A DNA stretch of 64,000 nucleotides from Allopusillimonas lactea. Its GTDB lineage: Bacteria > Pseudomonadota > Gammaproteobacteria > Burkholderiales > Burkholderiaceae_B. The stretch spans positions 210,253-274,252 of the forward strand of contig NZ_JAJJOZ010000007.1 of NCBI RefSeq assembly GCF_021653995.1, written 5' to 3'. Below are positions 16,433 through 23,589 of the stretch, in pieces. The translations under genes and the position numbers were made by a program. The stretch's first letter is position 1. Every line of letters starts with the position of its first letter. The notes beneath the pieces were generated by a model. It saw nothing but the letters and a program-made list of their open reading frames with translations, had not been told where the DNA came from and did not search any database.

Positions 16433-16666
16433 GGAAGATTCGTGGCATGGTGCGCGACGCGCGACGGTCTTTACGTGGAAACCGATATGGAAAACTTATT
16501 AAGGGATATGTTTAATTAAATATTCTTATTTTTTCGAATAGCCTACCATAAGCGTTACCGAGTAGTCAGGCATATATGCGAAGCAGCGTGTAATCGTGCC
16601 CGACTCGCGGCAATTTTCATCCGCAGTCGCCAGGAGTCAGGCGGCTCGATTCATGTAAAACGCTCA
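16433..16666. promoter_or_regulatory. Divergent promoter region, LysR / hydrolase
   Basis: 234 bases between divergently read genes. An AT-rich core at about 16495-16550 (TTAATTAAATATTC and ATTCTTATTTTTTCGAAT) stands out from the GC-rich surroundings and contains T-N11-A style spacing as found in LysR sites. No exact operator can be fixed by eye. Confidence 0.4.
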
Positions 16667-17497
16667 ATGCTTGAGTTTCAAAATTTCGATCGACGTTCCT
16701 ACATAGATGCCGGTGGCTGCCGGCTGTTCATCGCCGAACCGCAAGATGCAAACGTGATGCAACCGGCGATCGTGCTGGTCCCCGGTGCCTACCACGGCGC
16801 CTGGTGCTACAGCCACTACCTGGACTTCTTCGAACAGCAGGCGGTCGATGCCTACGCGGTTGATTTGCCCGGACACGGCAGCCTGGCGGCGGGGTGCCGT
16901 TTGGATGTCGGTATCGATGCGCTTGGTCGCCATCTTGCTCAGGCGTGTGCGGCACTCGACCGTCGCGTCGTTCTGGTGGGCCACAGCATGGGCGCGCTGC
17001 CTGTCATGCTGGCTGCCGCACAGATTAGGCCCGCAGGCGTAGTGCTGCTGGCGCCATCGCCGCCGGGCAACTTGCCGGGTGCATTGGCCTTGCCGCCTGT
17101 GCCGGCCGACCGATTGCGCCCACCGCCCAGCGAGGCTGAGGTGCACAAGCGCTTTCTGGGCACCACGACGCCGGTCGACGCAAGTGAAGTGATGGCACGC
17201 ATGCGAGGTGAAAGCCCCGCCGTATTGAATGATCGGTACCAGTTGCGTGTCGCTGTTGATGCGTCCGCCATCGATTGTCCTGGTGTCTGCATCGAAGCCG
17301 GCCGCGACTGCGCTGACCGTCATCCAGAAGGGCAGGATCGCGCAGTGGCCGAATTTCTGGGGTTGGAGTACCTGCTCTTGGCGGAACAGCCTCATTGCAT
17401 GATGTATGGCTCGCACTGGCAGGAAAGCGCCGAGGTCCTGCTTGACTGGTATCGGCGAACCTTCTGTACGGATACCGCCAGTGCAGGCATGCCCTGA
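16667..17497 (+). CDS. Alpha/beta-hydrolase fold protein
   Basis: 276 residues. The oxyanion segment VPGAYHGAWCY occurs at 38-48, the nucleophile elbow is GHSMG at 105-109 (Ser107), and a His in EQPHCMMYG near the C-terminus can complete the triad. The strand IVLVPGAYHGAWCYSHYL recalls esterase/salicylate-esterase-like and hydroxynitrile lyase-like members of the fold, but the reaction cannot be assigned. No signal peptide is seen, so it is cytosolic. It lies between a divergent LysR gene and a Bug receptor gene. No clear ribosome site precedes ATG 16667. Confidence 0.75.
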   Translation: MLEFQNFDRRSYIDAGGCRLFIAEPQDANVMQPAIVLVPGAYHGAWCYSHYLDFFEQQAVDAYAVDLPGHGSLAAGCRLDVGIDALGRHLAQACAALDRRVVLVGHSMGALPVMLAAAQIRPAGVVLLAPSPPGNLPGALALPPVPADRLRPPPSEAEVHKRFLGTTTPVDASEVMARMRGESPAVLNDRYQLRVAVDASAIDCPGVCIEAGRDCADRHPEGQDRAVAEFLGLEYLLLAEQPHCMMYGSHWQESAEVLLDWYRRTFCTDTASAGMP

Positions 17498-17600
17498 AAC
17501 ATCCCGCGTCTGGCTCGGCATGAAACCAGCGCGTATTTTGAACCAACATTCCATCCGGTCAATTGTGGAACCGGTGCGTGTCACACAATAGGAGACTCCC

Positions 17601-18575
17601 ATGTATATTCATTCCATCCTCAAGTTCGGTGTCGGCACACTTGCCGTCGGCCTGTCTTTGGCGGTGTCGCCAGCGGTGGCGCAAGGCTGGCCGGCTAAGC
17701 CAGTGACGATTGTTGTGCCGTCGGCGGCCGGTGGTGCAGCCGATCTCACCGCCCGCACCTTCGCGCAGTTTCTGCAAGACAAGAAGGGCATGAATGTTGT
17801 GGTAGAAGACAAGCCAGGCGCCGGCGGCATTATCGGCACTACGGCCGTCAAGCAGGCTGCGCCCGATGGCTACACCTTCCTGCTGTCCACCAACTCCACA
17901 CAATCCGCTAATCAATACCTCTATAAAAAGCTGCCTTATGACGCGGCCAAAGACTTCATCGATATCGGTATGCTCGGCAAGTTCGGCACCGTTGCGGTGG
18001 TGGCGCCCGACAGCCCGTTGAATACCCTCGATGCGCTGGTATCCAAGGCCAAGGCCGAACCCGAGAAGGTATTCTTTGGCTACTACAGTTCGTCATCGCG
18101 CGTGCCCCCTGAGTTGCTCAAGCAGTATGCTGACATTCGTGTCGAGGGTGCTGCCTACAAGAACATCACGCATATTCTCACCGATCTGCGCGGCGGCATG
18201 ATTCAGTTTGCCTTCGTCGACTATCTGACCGCCAAGGCGCACATCGACAGCAAGTCGCTCAAGCCCATTGCTGTCACCGGCAATGCGGCTAATCCCGCCT
18301 GGCCTGACGTCAAGCCCACCAATGCCACCTATCCAGGTTTTGTGGTTGAGGGATGGTTGGGGATATCGGCGCCTGCCGGCACACCCTCGGATATCGTTGA
18401 GAAAATGAATGCCTACACGCGCGAAGCCGTTGCCGACGAAGCCACACGCGAAAAACTCGCGAACCTGGGCATGCAGCCCGAACGCATGGCGCTTGCGCAA
18501 TTCCAGGCATTTGTGAAAGAAGATGTCCAGCGTTGGAAATCGTGGGTGGAAACGGCGAAGATCCCTGCGCAGTAA
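17601..18575 (+). CDS. Bug-family periplasmic substrate-binding protein, copy 2
   Basis: 324 residues with AGGAGA seven bases before ATG 17601. The signal peptide ends near PAVAQG (about residue 23). Bug motifs: VTIVVPSAAGGAADLTART, EDKPGAGGIIG, PDGYTFLLSTNST, and YPGFVVEGWLGISAPAGTP. It should bind an organic anion or ester-derived compound in the periplasm. The paired hydrolase 103 bases upstream and the divergent LysR gene form a compact module. It ends before a strong terminator. Confidence 0.87.
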   Translation: MYIHSILKFGVGTLAVGLSLAVSPAVAQGWPAKPVTIVVPSAAGGAADLTARTFAQFLQDKKGMNVVVEDKPGAGGIIGTTAVKQAAPDGYTFLLSTNSTQSANQYLYKKLPYDAAKDFIDIGMLGKFGTVAVVAPDSPLNTLDALVSKAKAEPEKVFFGYYSSSSRVPPELLKQYADIRVEGAAYKNITHILTDLRGGMIQFAFVDYLTAKAHIDSKSLKPIAVTGNAANPAWPDVKPTNATYPGFVVEGWLGISAPAGTPSDIVEKMNAYTREAVADEATREKLANLGMQPERMALAQFQAFVKEDVQRWKSWVETAKIPAQ

Positions 18576-18589
18576 CCGTAAGGCTTCCC

Positions 18590-18611
18590 TGCGCCGGCAT
18601 ATGCCGGCGCA
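18590..18611. repeat. Perfect 22-bp palindrome
   Basis: TGCGCCGGCAT-ATGCCGGCGCA is a perfect inverted repeat with no spacer, 14 bases after the Bug stop. It is followed by a separate hairpin with a T-run, so it may be a second terminator element or a protein-binding site. Confidence 0.55.
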
Positions 18612-18631
18612 TCGCAAGTGCCTGTGTCCGC

Positions 18632-18669
18632 GGTTCGGTGTGTCTCAATGCCGAGCCGTGTTTTTTTTT
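18632..18669 (+). terminator. Rho-independent terminator after Bug copy 2
   Basis: CGGTTCGG pairs with CCGAGCCG (one G-U pair) around a 12-base loop, followed by TG and nine T residues. It insulates the following dehydratase operon. Confidence 0.75.
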
Positions 18670-18679
18670 GGGATCAAGT

Positions 18680-18697
18680 TGTATTGCTATAAATACA
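18680..18697. promoter_or_regulatory. Candidate GntR operator upstream of the dehydratase operon
   Basis: TGTATTGCTATAAATACA is an inverted repeat (TGTA-N10-TACA, extended TGTATT/AATACA) 77 bases before the dehydratase start. A related 18-mer, TGTATTGATAACAGTACA, lies at 23520-23537 before the Bug-GntR operon (14 of 18 positions match, both palindromic). HutC-type GntR repressors bind such dyads. Assignment to the local GntR is inference. Confidence 0.5.
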
Positions 18698-18773
18698 TCT
18701 TTACAATAACGCCTGAGCTGACCCAAGCTGAGCGCGTAGGGCCGGCGCCGCTTGATTCGTTGCCAGAGAGCCC

Positions 18774-20054
18774 ATGCAGAAGCAGACACTTGCCCAGAAG
18801 TTGATTGCCAGCGCCTGTCATCAGCCGCTGGTGCGGGAAGGCGACATCGTCACCTGCGATGTCGATCTCGCCATGTTCCACGATTCCAGCGGCCCGCGGC
18901 GCCTCCAGCCTATGCTCGAGTCGCTCGGGGCCGAGATCTGGGATCCCGCCCGTGTGGTTCTGGTCATGGACCATTTCGTGCCCGAAGAAGACGACGATTC
19001 GCGCCGCATCCTGCGCATCGCGCGCGAGTGGGCGCGAGAAAAAAGGCTGCCGCACGTGTACGACTCCATCGGCATCTGCCATGTCGTGCTGCCGCAGCAA
19101 GGGCATCTACGCCCCGGCATGTTCTGCGTGGGTGGCGATTCGCACTCGCCCACTGGCGGGGCGTTTGGCACCTACATGTTCGGTGTGGGCAGCACGGAGA
19201 TGCTGGGCGTGGTCGTCACCGGCAAGATCTGGCTCAAGGTACCGCGCACCATCATGATGCACTGGTCGGGCCGCCTGCAAGCGGGCGTCACAGCCAAGGA
19301 CATGATGCTGCGCATGATCGGCGAGTACGGCACGAACGGTGCCGCCTATGCCGCGGTTGAGTTTGCCGGCCCCGCCGTGCAGGCGTTGTCCATGCGTGAG
19401 CGGATGACGCTGTCCAACATGAGCGCCGAACTGGGTGCGCAGACTGGCTTGATCGCGCCTGACGGTGTGACTGCGGCCTGGTTGCGCGAGGCCGGCGTCG
19501 CCGACGCCAATGCGGACGACTACGCTCACTGGCGCACCGACGCTGGCGCACCGGTGGATCTGCGCAGCTTCGACGCCACTACGCTTGCGCCCATGGTCGC
19601 GCTCCCGCACAGCCCATCCAATGTTCTGCCTATCGGGCAGATCGGCCGCACACCCGTTCAAGTTGCCTATATTGGTGCCTGCACGGGTGCCAAGCTTGAT
19701 GATTTGCGCGCGGCTGCGGCGGTCTTGAAAGGCCGGCGCGTGGATCCGGGCGTAACGCTCATGGTTGCGCCCGCGTCGGTGAAAGACCAACAGGAGGCCG
19801 AGCGCGAAGGCATCATGCGCACGCTCGTCGATGCCGGCGCCAAGGTATACGCCACATCCTGCGGCGCCTGTTCAGGCTACGGCAATGCACTCAAGGGCGC
19901 ACACAATGTCGTGTCCAGTACTGCACGCAACTTCAAGGGGCGGATGGGGTCGGATAACACGCAGGTCTTCCTGGCATCGCCCTACACCGTGGCTGCGTCG
20001 GCACTCACCGGCTATATCGCGGATCCTCGCAACGTAATGGAGGACGAGGCATGA
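18774..20054 (+). CDS. Aconitase/LeuC-family dehydratase, large subunit
   Basis: 426 residues of the isopropylmalate/homoaconitate dehydratase large-subunit family. Conserved parts are DHFVPEEDD, GDSHSPTGGAFGTYMFGVGSTE and the Fe-S cluster cysteines in IGACTGAKLDDL and TSCGACSGYGNAL. The family adds or removes water on small di- or tricarboxylates using a [4Fe-4S] cluster. True LeuC normally sits with leuD and leuB; here the partners are a small subunit and a PEP-mutase-family lyase. This resembles the dimethylmaleate hydratase (DmdAB)/dimethylmalate lyase pair of nicotinate fermentation more than leucine synthesis. The exact substrate is unproven. The stop overlaps the small-subunit start (ATGA). 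Confidence 0.8.
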   Translation: MQKQTLAQKLIASACHQPLVREGDIVTCDVDLAMFHDSSGPRRLQPMLESLGAEIWDPARVVLVMDHFVPEEDDDSRRILRIAREWAREKRLPHVYDSIGICHVVLPQQGHLRPGMFCVGGDSHSPTGGAFGTYMFGVGSTEMLGVVVTGKIWLKVPRTIMMHWSGRLQAGVTAKDMMLRMIGEYGTNGAAYAAVEFAGPAVQALSMRERMTLSNMSAELGAQTGLIAPDGVTAAWLREAGVADANADDYAHWRTDAGAPVDLRSFDATTLAPMVALPHSPSNVLPIGQIGRTPVQVAYIGACTGAKLDDLRAAAAVLKGRRVDPGVTLMVAPASVKDQQEAEREGIMRTLVDAGAKVYATSCGACSGYGNALKGAHNVVSSTARNFKGRMGSDNTQVFLASPYTVAASALTGYIADPRNVMEDEA

Positions 20055-20560
20055 CGACGCATCGCGTATGGCGGGTGGGCGAGAGTATCGATACCGACGC
20101 CCTGGCTCCGGGCGCATACATGAAATTCGATGTGGATCAGATCGCACGGCACTGCCTGGAAGGTCGCCACCCTGGCTTGGCGCAGCAAATCGCGCCGGGT
20201 GATGTACTGGTGGCGGGGCCTGATTTCGGCATTGGCTCGTCGCGCGAACAGGCGGTGGGCGTGCTGGTGGCGCTGGGCGTGCGGGCCGTGGTCGCACCGT
20301 CGTTCAGCGGCCTTTACTTTCGCAACGCCTTCAATCTCGGGCTTTTAGCTATTGTGTGCCCCGATGCGGACCAGATCGAGCAGGGTGAGCGTGTGCAGAT
20401 CGATACTGCGGAATCAGTGATACGCGTGTATGCCGGCGACGCGCAAACGCCTCGGCTGATACTGGATTGCGAGCACCTGCCGCCGTTTCTTGTGGAGATG
20501 GCCGCGTCGGGCGGCCTGCTTGCGCAGCTCAGGCAGTCGCTGGCTGCGCGGCGTGTCTGA
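20051..20560 (+). CDS. Aconitase/LeuD-family dehydratase, small subunit
   Basis: 169 residues forming the swivel domain that partners the preceding large subunit. The hallmark GPDFGIGSSREQAV (near 57-70) matches the LeuD GxNFGxGSSREHA motif, with Gln replacing the usual His. Opening residues VWRVGESIDTDALAPGAYMKF match the family start. It overlaps the large-subunit gene by four bases and must be co-translated. The two subunits form a cytosolic hydratase/dehydratase; substrate as discussed for the large subunit. Confidence 0.82.
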   Translation: MTTHRVWRVGESIDTDALAPGAYMKFDVDQIARHCLEGRHPGLAQQIAPGDVLVAGPDFGIGSSREQAVGVLVALGVRAVVAPSFSGLYFRNAFNLGLLAIVCPDADQIEQGERVQIDTAESVIRVYAGDAQTPRLILDCEHLPPFLVEMAASGGLLAQLRQSLAARRV

Positions 20561-20824
20561 CTGCGCTGCCTGCGTGCATCACGCCTGGTCGTGCAGCTCA
20601 TGAAGTCGCCAGCACCTGTGAATGTGCCGCGTGCGTGTTCCGGGCCTGCCTGCATTCATTTGGCAAACAGCCTAGGTGATGAACGCACCGCGCATGTTGC
20701 AGGCCTTTACCTCCGCCGATTTGATCCTGAGCGTTTCTCACCCCATACCCATGGATGCAACGAACCTGCCGCCACGCGACGGCCTGCGCGATGATTTCTC
20801 ACCCCATACCGAGGGATGCAATAC
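20561..20824. other. Gap between dehydratase and lyase genes with a 27-bp direct repeat
   Basis: No gene is supported here. TTTCTCACCCCATACC followed by CATGGATGCAA at 20734-20760 recurs as the same 16 bases followed by GAGGGATGCAA at 20795-20821 (25 of 27 bases identical, period 61). The second copy supplies the GAGGG ribosome site of the lyase gene. It looks like a short tandem duplication of a translation-start region or two binding sites. Confidence 0.6.
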
Positions 20825-21694
20825 ATGAACATACTGAAGCAAAAGCTCAGCCAGGGCGTCGGCGTACTGGCGCCCGGTGTCTATGACAGCCTCTCCGCCC
20901 TCATCGCCGAGCAGGCCGGGTTCGACGCGATCTACCTGTCGGGTGCGTCGATCGCCTATTCGAGGCTGGGCCGGTCTGACGTGGGGTTGACCACGTACAG
21001 CGAGGTTGAACAGGTGCTGTCCCGCATCACTGATCGTACGCCACTGCCCGTCATCGTCGATGGCGATACAGGCTTTGGCAACGCGCTCAATGTCGTGCGC
21101 ACCGTAAAAGGCCTGGAAAAGGCCGGCGCCGCGATGATACAGCTTGAAGACCAGTCTTTTCCCAAACGCTGCGGCCATCTGGCGGGAAAATTCGTCGTAC
21201 CGGTAGAAGAAATGTGCGGCAAGTTGAAAGCAGCGCTGGACGCGCGCCGCAGCGAGGAAACGCTGATTCTGGCGCGTACTGATGCAGTCGCCGTTGAAGG
21301 GCTGCAGGCTGCGCTGGCGCGGGCCGAGGCGTACCTGGAATGCGGTGTGGACGCGCTCTTCATCGAAGCCCTCAGAACCGAACCCGATATGCGTGCGGCC
21401 TGCGCGCAGTTTGAGGGCAGGGCGCCATTGCTTGCCAATATGGTAGAGGGCGGGCAGACGCCGCTCAAGAGCGCGGCGGCGTTGCACGATATGGGCTTCG
21501 GCATTGTGATCTTTCCGGGCGGCGCGGCGCGGCGCGTGGCCCATGCACTGCAAGAGTACTATGCCTGCCTGCGCGCACACGGCACCACAGCGCCGCTCGC
21601 GCACGCCATGCTGGATTTCGACCAACTCAACGAGGTGATCGGCACGCCAGACTTGCTGGCGCTGGGCGAGCGCTATGGGCCTGGCGCGCTGTAG
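20825..21694 (+). CDS. Isocitrate lyase/PEP mutase family C-C lyase
   Basis: 289 residues from ATG 20825, nine bases after GAGGG; an ATG at 20816 directly abuts that site and is less likely. The fold's signatures are DGDTGFG at 79-85 (metal binding) and the active-site loop PKRCGH (Lys114-His118). Members cleave 2-methylisocitrate, 2,3-dimethylmalate or oxaloacetate, or rearrange PEP. The loop KRCGH and length of about 290 fit dimethylmalate lyase or oxaloacetate decarboxylase-like enzymes. With the upstream dehydratase it would hydrate an unsaturated dicarboxylate and split the product to pyruvate plus a short acid. That pathway is inference. Its 3' end overlaps the convergent GntR gene by 22 bases. 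Confidence 0.8.
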   Translation: MNILKQKLSQGVGVLAPGVYDSLSALIAEQAGFDAIYLSGASIAYSRLGRSDVGLTTYSEVEQVLSRITDRTPLPVIVDGDTGFGNALNVVRTVKGLEKAGAAMIQLEDQSFPKRCGHLAGKFVVPVEEMCGKLKAALDARRSEETLILARTDAVAVEGLQAALARAEAYLECGVDALFIEALRTEPDMRAACAQFEGRAPLLANMVEGGQTPLKSAAALHDMGFGIVIFPGGAARRVAHALQEYYACLRAHGTTAPLAHAMLDFDQLNEVIGTPDLLALGERYGPGAL

Positions 21695-22449
21695 TCGGGC
21701 ACCCACACGTCTTTGTTGCGAGTGCGTTTATTAGAAAGCACCATGCGGTATTCAAAGCGCTGCGGGTTGTAGGCGGCTACCAGCGCTTCTACCGGCCGGT
21801 TGGCCGTGTCGCGGGTAACGCGCCGGATACACAGTAGCGGCGCGGCGATCCCCACCCCTAGCGCTTTGGCGTGGTGTGCATCGGCCGCAATGGCCGTGAA
21901 CGACTGTTCAGCAGCCCCGAGCTTGATACCCTGCTTCTTCAGGATGGCCTGCAGCGGCGCTGATTCCAGGTCGGCGCGCGTAAACCGGCGGCCGATCGCC
22001 TCGGGCACATATGTCACCAGGTACGAAAACGGCACGTCGCCATAGTAGCGAATGCGCACCGCCTTCTGTACCGTCTGTCCTTCGGGTAATTCCAGCTGTG
22101 TGCGTATGTGAAGCGAAGGCTGTTCGTAGCCGAACTCCAGCACCTGCACGCGCGTGCCAGCACCCATCTCGTTCAAATGGGCAACCAGCGTGTTGATGTC
22201 GGCCGATACGGGCTGCAGCCTGACGCCCTGCTCGACGGCGAACGTGCCCGCTCCCTGGCGGCGCTGCACCAGCCCTTCGCGCTGCAGCAGCTCGAGCGAA
22301 CGCCGGATCGTCAAGCGCGACACGTCATAGCGCTCCGCCAGCGCGTTCTCGCCCGGCATTGCCCTCTCGGGCGGAAACTGCCCGTTTTCGATAGCCAGCT
22401 TCAGGAGCCGGTAGATTTTGTAGTAGCGAGGGGTTGGATTATCGATCAT
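21673..22449 (-). CDS. GntR-family regulator, HutC subfamily (UTRA domain)
   Basis: 258 residues. The N-terminal winged helix covers about 5-75 (RYYKIYRLLKLAIENGQF, NALAERYDVSRLTIRRSLELL, REGLVQRRQGAGTF). The C-terminal UTRA effector domain follows (VRIRYYGDVPFSYLVTYVP, then VEALVAAYNPQRFEYRMVL). It lies 29 bases downstream of a Bug gene on the same strand and converges on the lyase gene. Operator-like dyads before that Bug gene and before the dehydratase operon suggest it controls both and senses a carboxylate intermediate. Confidence 0.87.
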   Translation of the reverse strand: MIDNPTPRYYKIYRLLKLAIENGQFPPERAMPGENALAERYDVSRLTIRRSLELLQREGLVQRRQGAGTFAVEQGVRLQPVSADINTLVAHLNEMGAGTRVQVLEFGYEQPSLHIRTQLELPEGQTVQKAVRIRYYGDVPFSYLVTYVPEAIGRRFTRADLESAPLQAILKKQGIKLGAAEQSFTAIAADAHHAKALGVGIAAPLLCIRRVTRDTANRPVEALVAAYNPQRFEYRMVLSNKRTRNKDVWVPDYSAPGP

Positions 22450-22478
22450 TGCATCGCCCCATTCGCACGAGCGTGGGG

Positions 22479-23456
22479 TCAGTCGGCCGTTACACCCGTG
22501 AATTCTACGACCTTTGCGTACCGTTTGATGTCCGCAGCCACGAAATCACGCAGTGCCTCGGGGGTGCTAGTGATCACCGTGCCGCCTTCGGGCTCGAACA
22601 GTTTCACAAAGTCCGCATGCTTGGCCCCTTCCACCGCTGCGTGGTTGATTTCCGCGACACGGTCGGGCGCCATGCCCGCCGGACCAAACATGGCAAACCA
22701 AGCCTTGGACGTGAAGCCATCCAGCGTCTTGCTGATCGGCGCCAGGCCGGGAAACTGCTTGATCGGTTCAGGGCTGGACACGCCCAGGAACTGTACCCGG
22801 TCCGAGCCAAGCAAAGGCATGACGTTCACCGCACTGGCGAACATCAGATCCACTTGCCCTCCGACTACGTCCTGCAGAGCGGGCGAGGTGCCTTTGTAGG
22901 GCACCGTCAAAGCTTTGATGCCTGCATCCATCTGGAAACTTGCCGTGGCCATATGCAGCGAAGAACCGATTCCACCAATGGCAAAGGAATAGGCGCCGGG
23001 ATTCTTGCGCGCCAGGGCGATCAGCTCAGCCACATTGCGTGCGGGGAAATCCTTTCGAGCGATTAACACGCTGGGTACTTCCGCCAGCATGGTAATCGGT
23101 GTGAAATCCCGTTCCGGATCAAATGGCAGCTTCTTGTACAGGCTGGCGTTGACGGAGAAGCTGCTGAAGCTGATCAGCAGCGTATTGCCGTCCTTGGGCG
23201 CCTTGGCCACATACGCCGCCGCAATATTGCCGCCCGCGCCGGGCTTGTTCTCGACGATTACCGTCTGCTTCAGTATGTCCGACATCTCCTTGGCAATACC
23301 GCGCGCGACACGATCTGTCGTGCCGCCCGGCGAGGCACCCACGACCAGTGTGAGCACCGGACCGTCCGCCATGGCGGCGGGCAGCGGGGCAATACCCAGT
23401 GTTGCGGCGGCCATCAAAATGGCCAGCGGCCGCAGCAGTTGTCGGATTTTCAACAT
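22479..23456 (-). CDS. Bug-family periplasmic substrate-binding protein, copy 3
   Basis: 325 residues from ATG 23456, seven bases after AGGGAG; the ATG at 23480 has no site and no homology. The signal peptide ends near AAMADG. Bug motifs: LTLVVGASPGGTTDRVARG, ENKPGAGGNIAAAYVAK, DGNTLLISFSSFS and LTVPYKGTSPALQDVVGGQVDL. The missing aromatic Tyr in the DGYT motif is replaced by Asn (DGNT). It is the first gene of a two-gene transcript with the GntR regulator and probably binds the substrate or inducer of the dehydratase-lyase pathway. Confidence 0.86.
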   Translation of the reverse strand: MLKIRQLLRPLAILMAAATLGIAPLPAAMADGPVLTLVVGASPGGTTDRVARGIAKEMSDILKQTVIVENKPGAGGNIAAAYVAKAPKDGNTLLISFSSFSVNASLYKKLPFDPERDFTPITMLAEVPSVLIARKDFPARNVAELIALARKNPGAYSFAIGGIGSSLHMATASFQMDAGIKALTVPYKGTSPALQDVVGGQVDLMFASAVNVMPLLGSDRVQFLGVSSPEPIKQFPGLAPISKTLDGFTSKAWFAMFGPAGMAPDRVAEINHAAVEGAKHADFVKLFEPEGGTVITSTPEALRDFVAADIKRYAKVVEFTGVTAD

Positions 23457-23519
23457 CAGATGTCTCCCTCTAGAACTCATTCCATAGTGGTGGATATACT
23501 CTTTTTTGAATTATATAAA

Positions 23520-23537
23520 TGTATTGATAACAGTACA
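23520..23537. promoter_or_regulatory. Candidate GntR operator upstream of the Bug-GntR operon
   Basis: TGTATTGATAACAGTACA carries the TGTA-N10-TACA dyad seen at 18680-18697 and lies in the AT-rich promoter region 64 bases upstream of the Bug start. Autoregulation by the local GntR would be typical of this subfamily. Confidence 0.5.
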
Positions 23538-23589
23538 ACTAGTGGCGAAAAAACACACTGGTTCTGGATGCCTTGGTCGTCCTGACGCC

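Noticed and set aside
18774..20560. Leucine biosynthesis leuCD
   Set aside because: The Cys and active-site motifs are variant (GACTGAK, SSREQA), there is no leuB or asd neighbour, and the adjacent lyase and GntR regulator point to catabolism; kept as family-level call.
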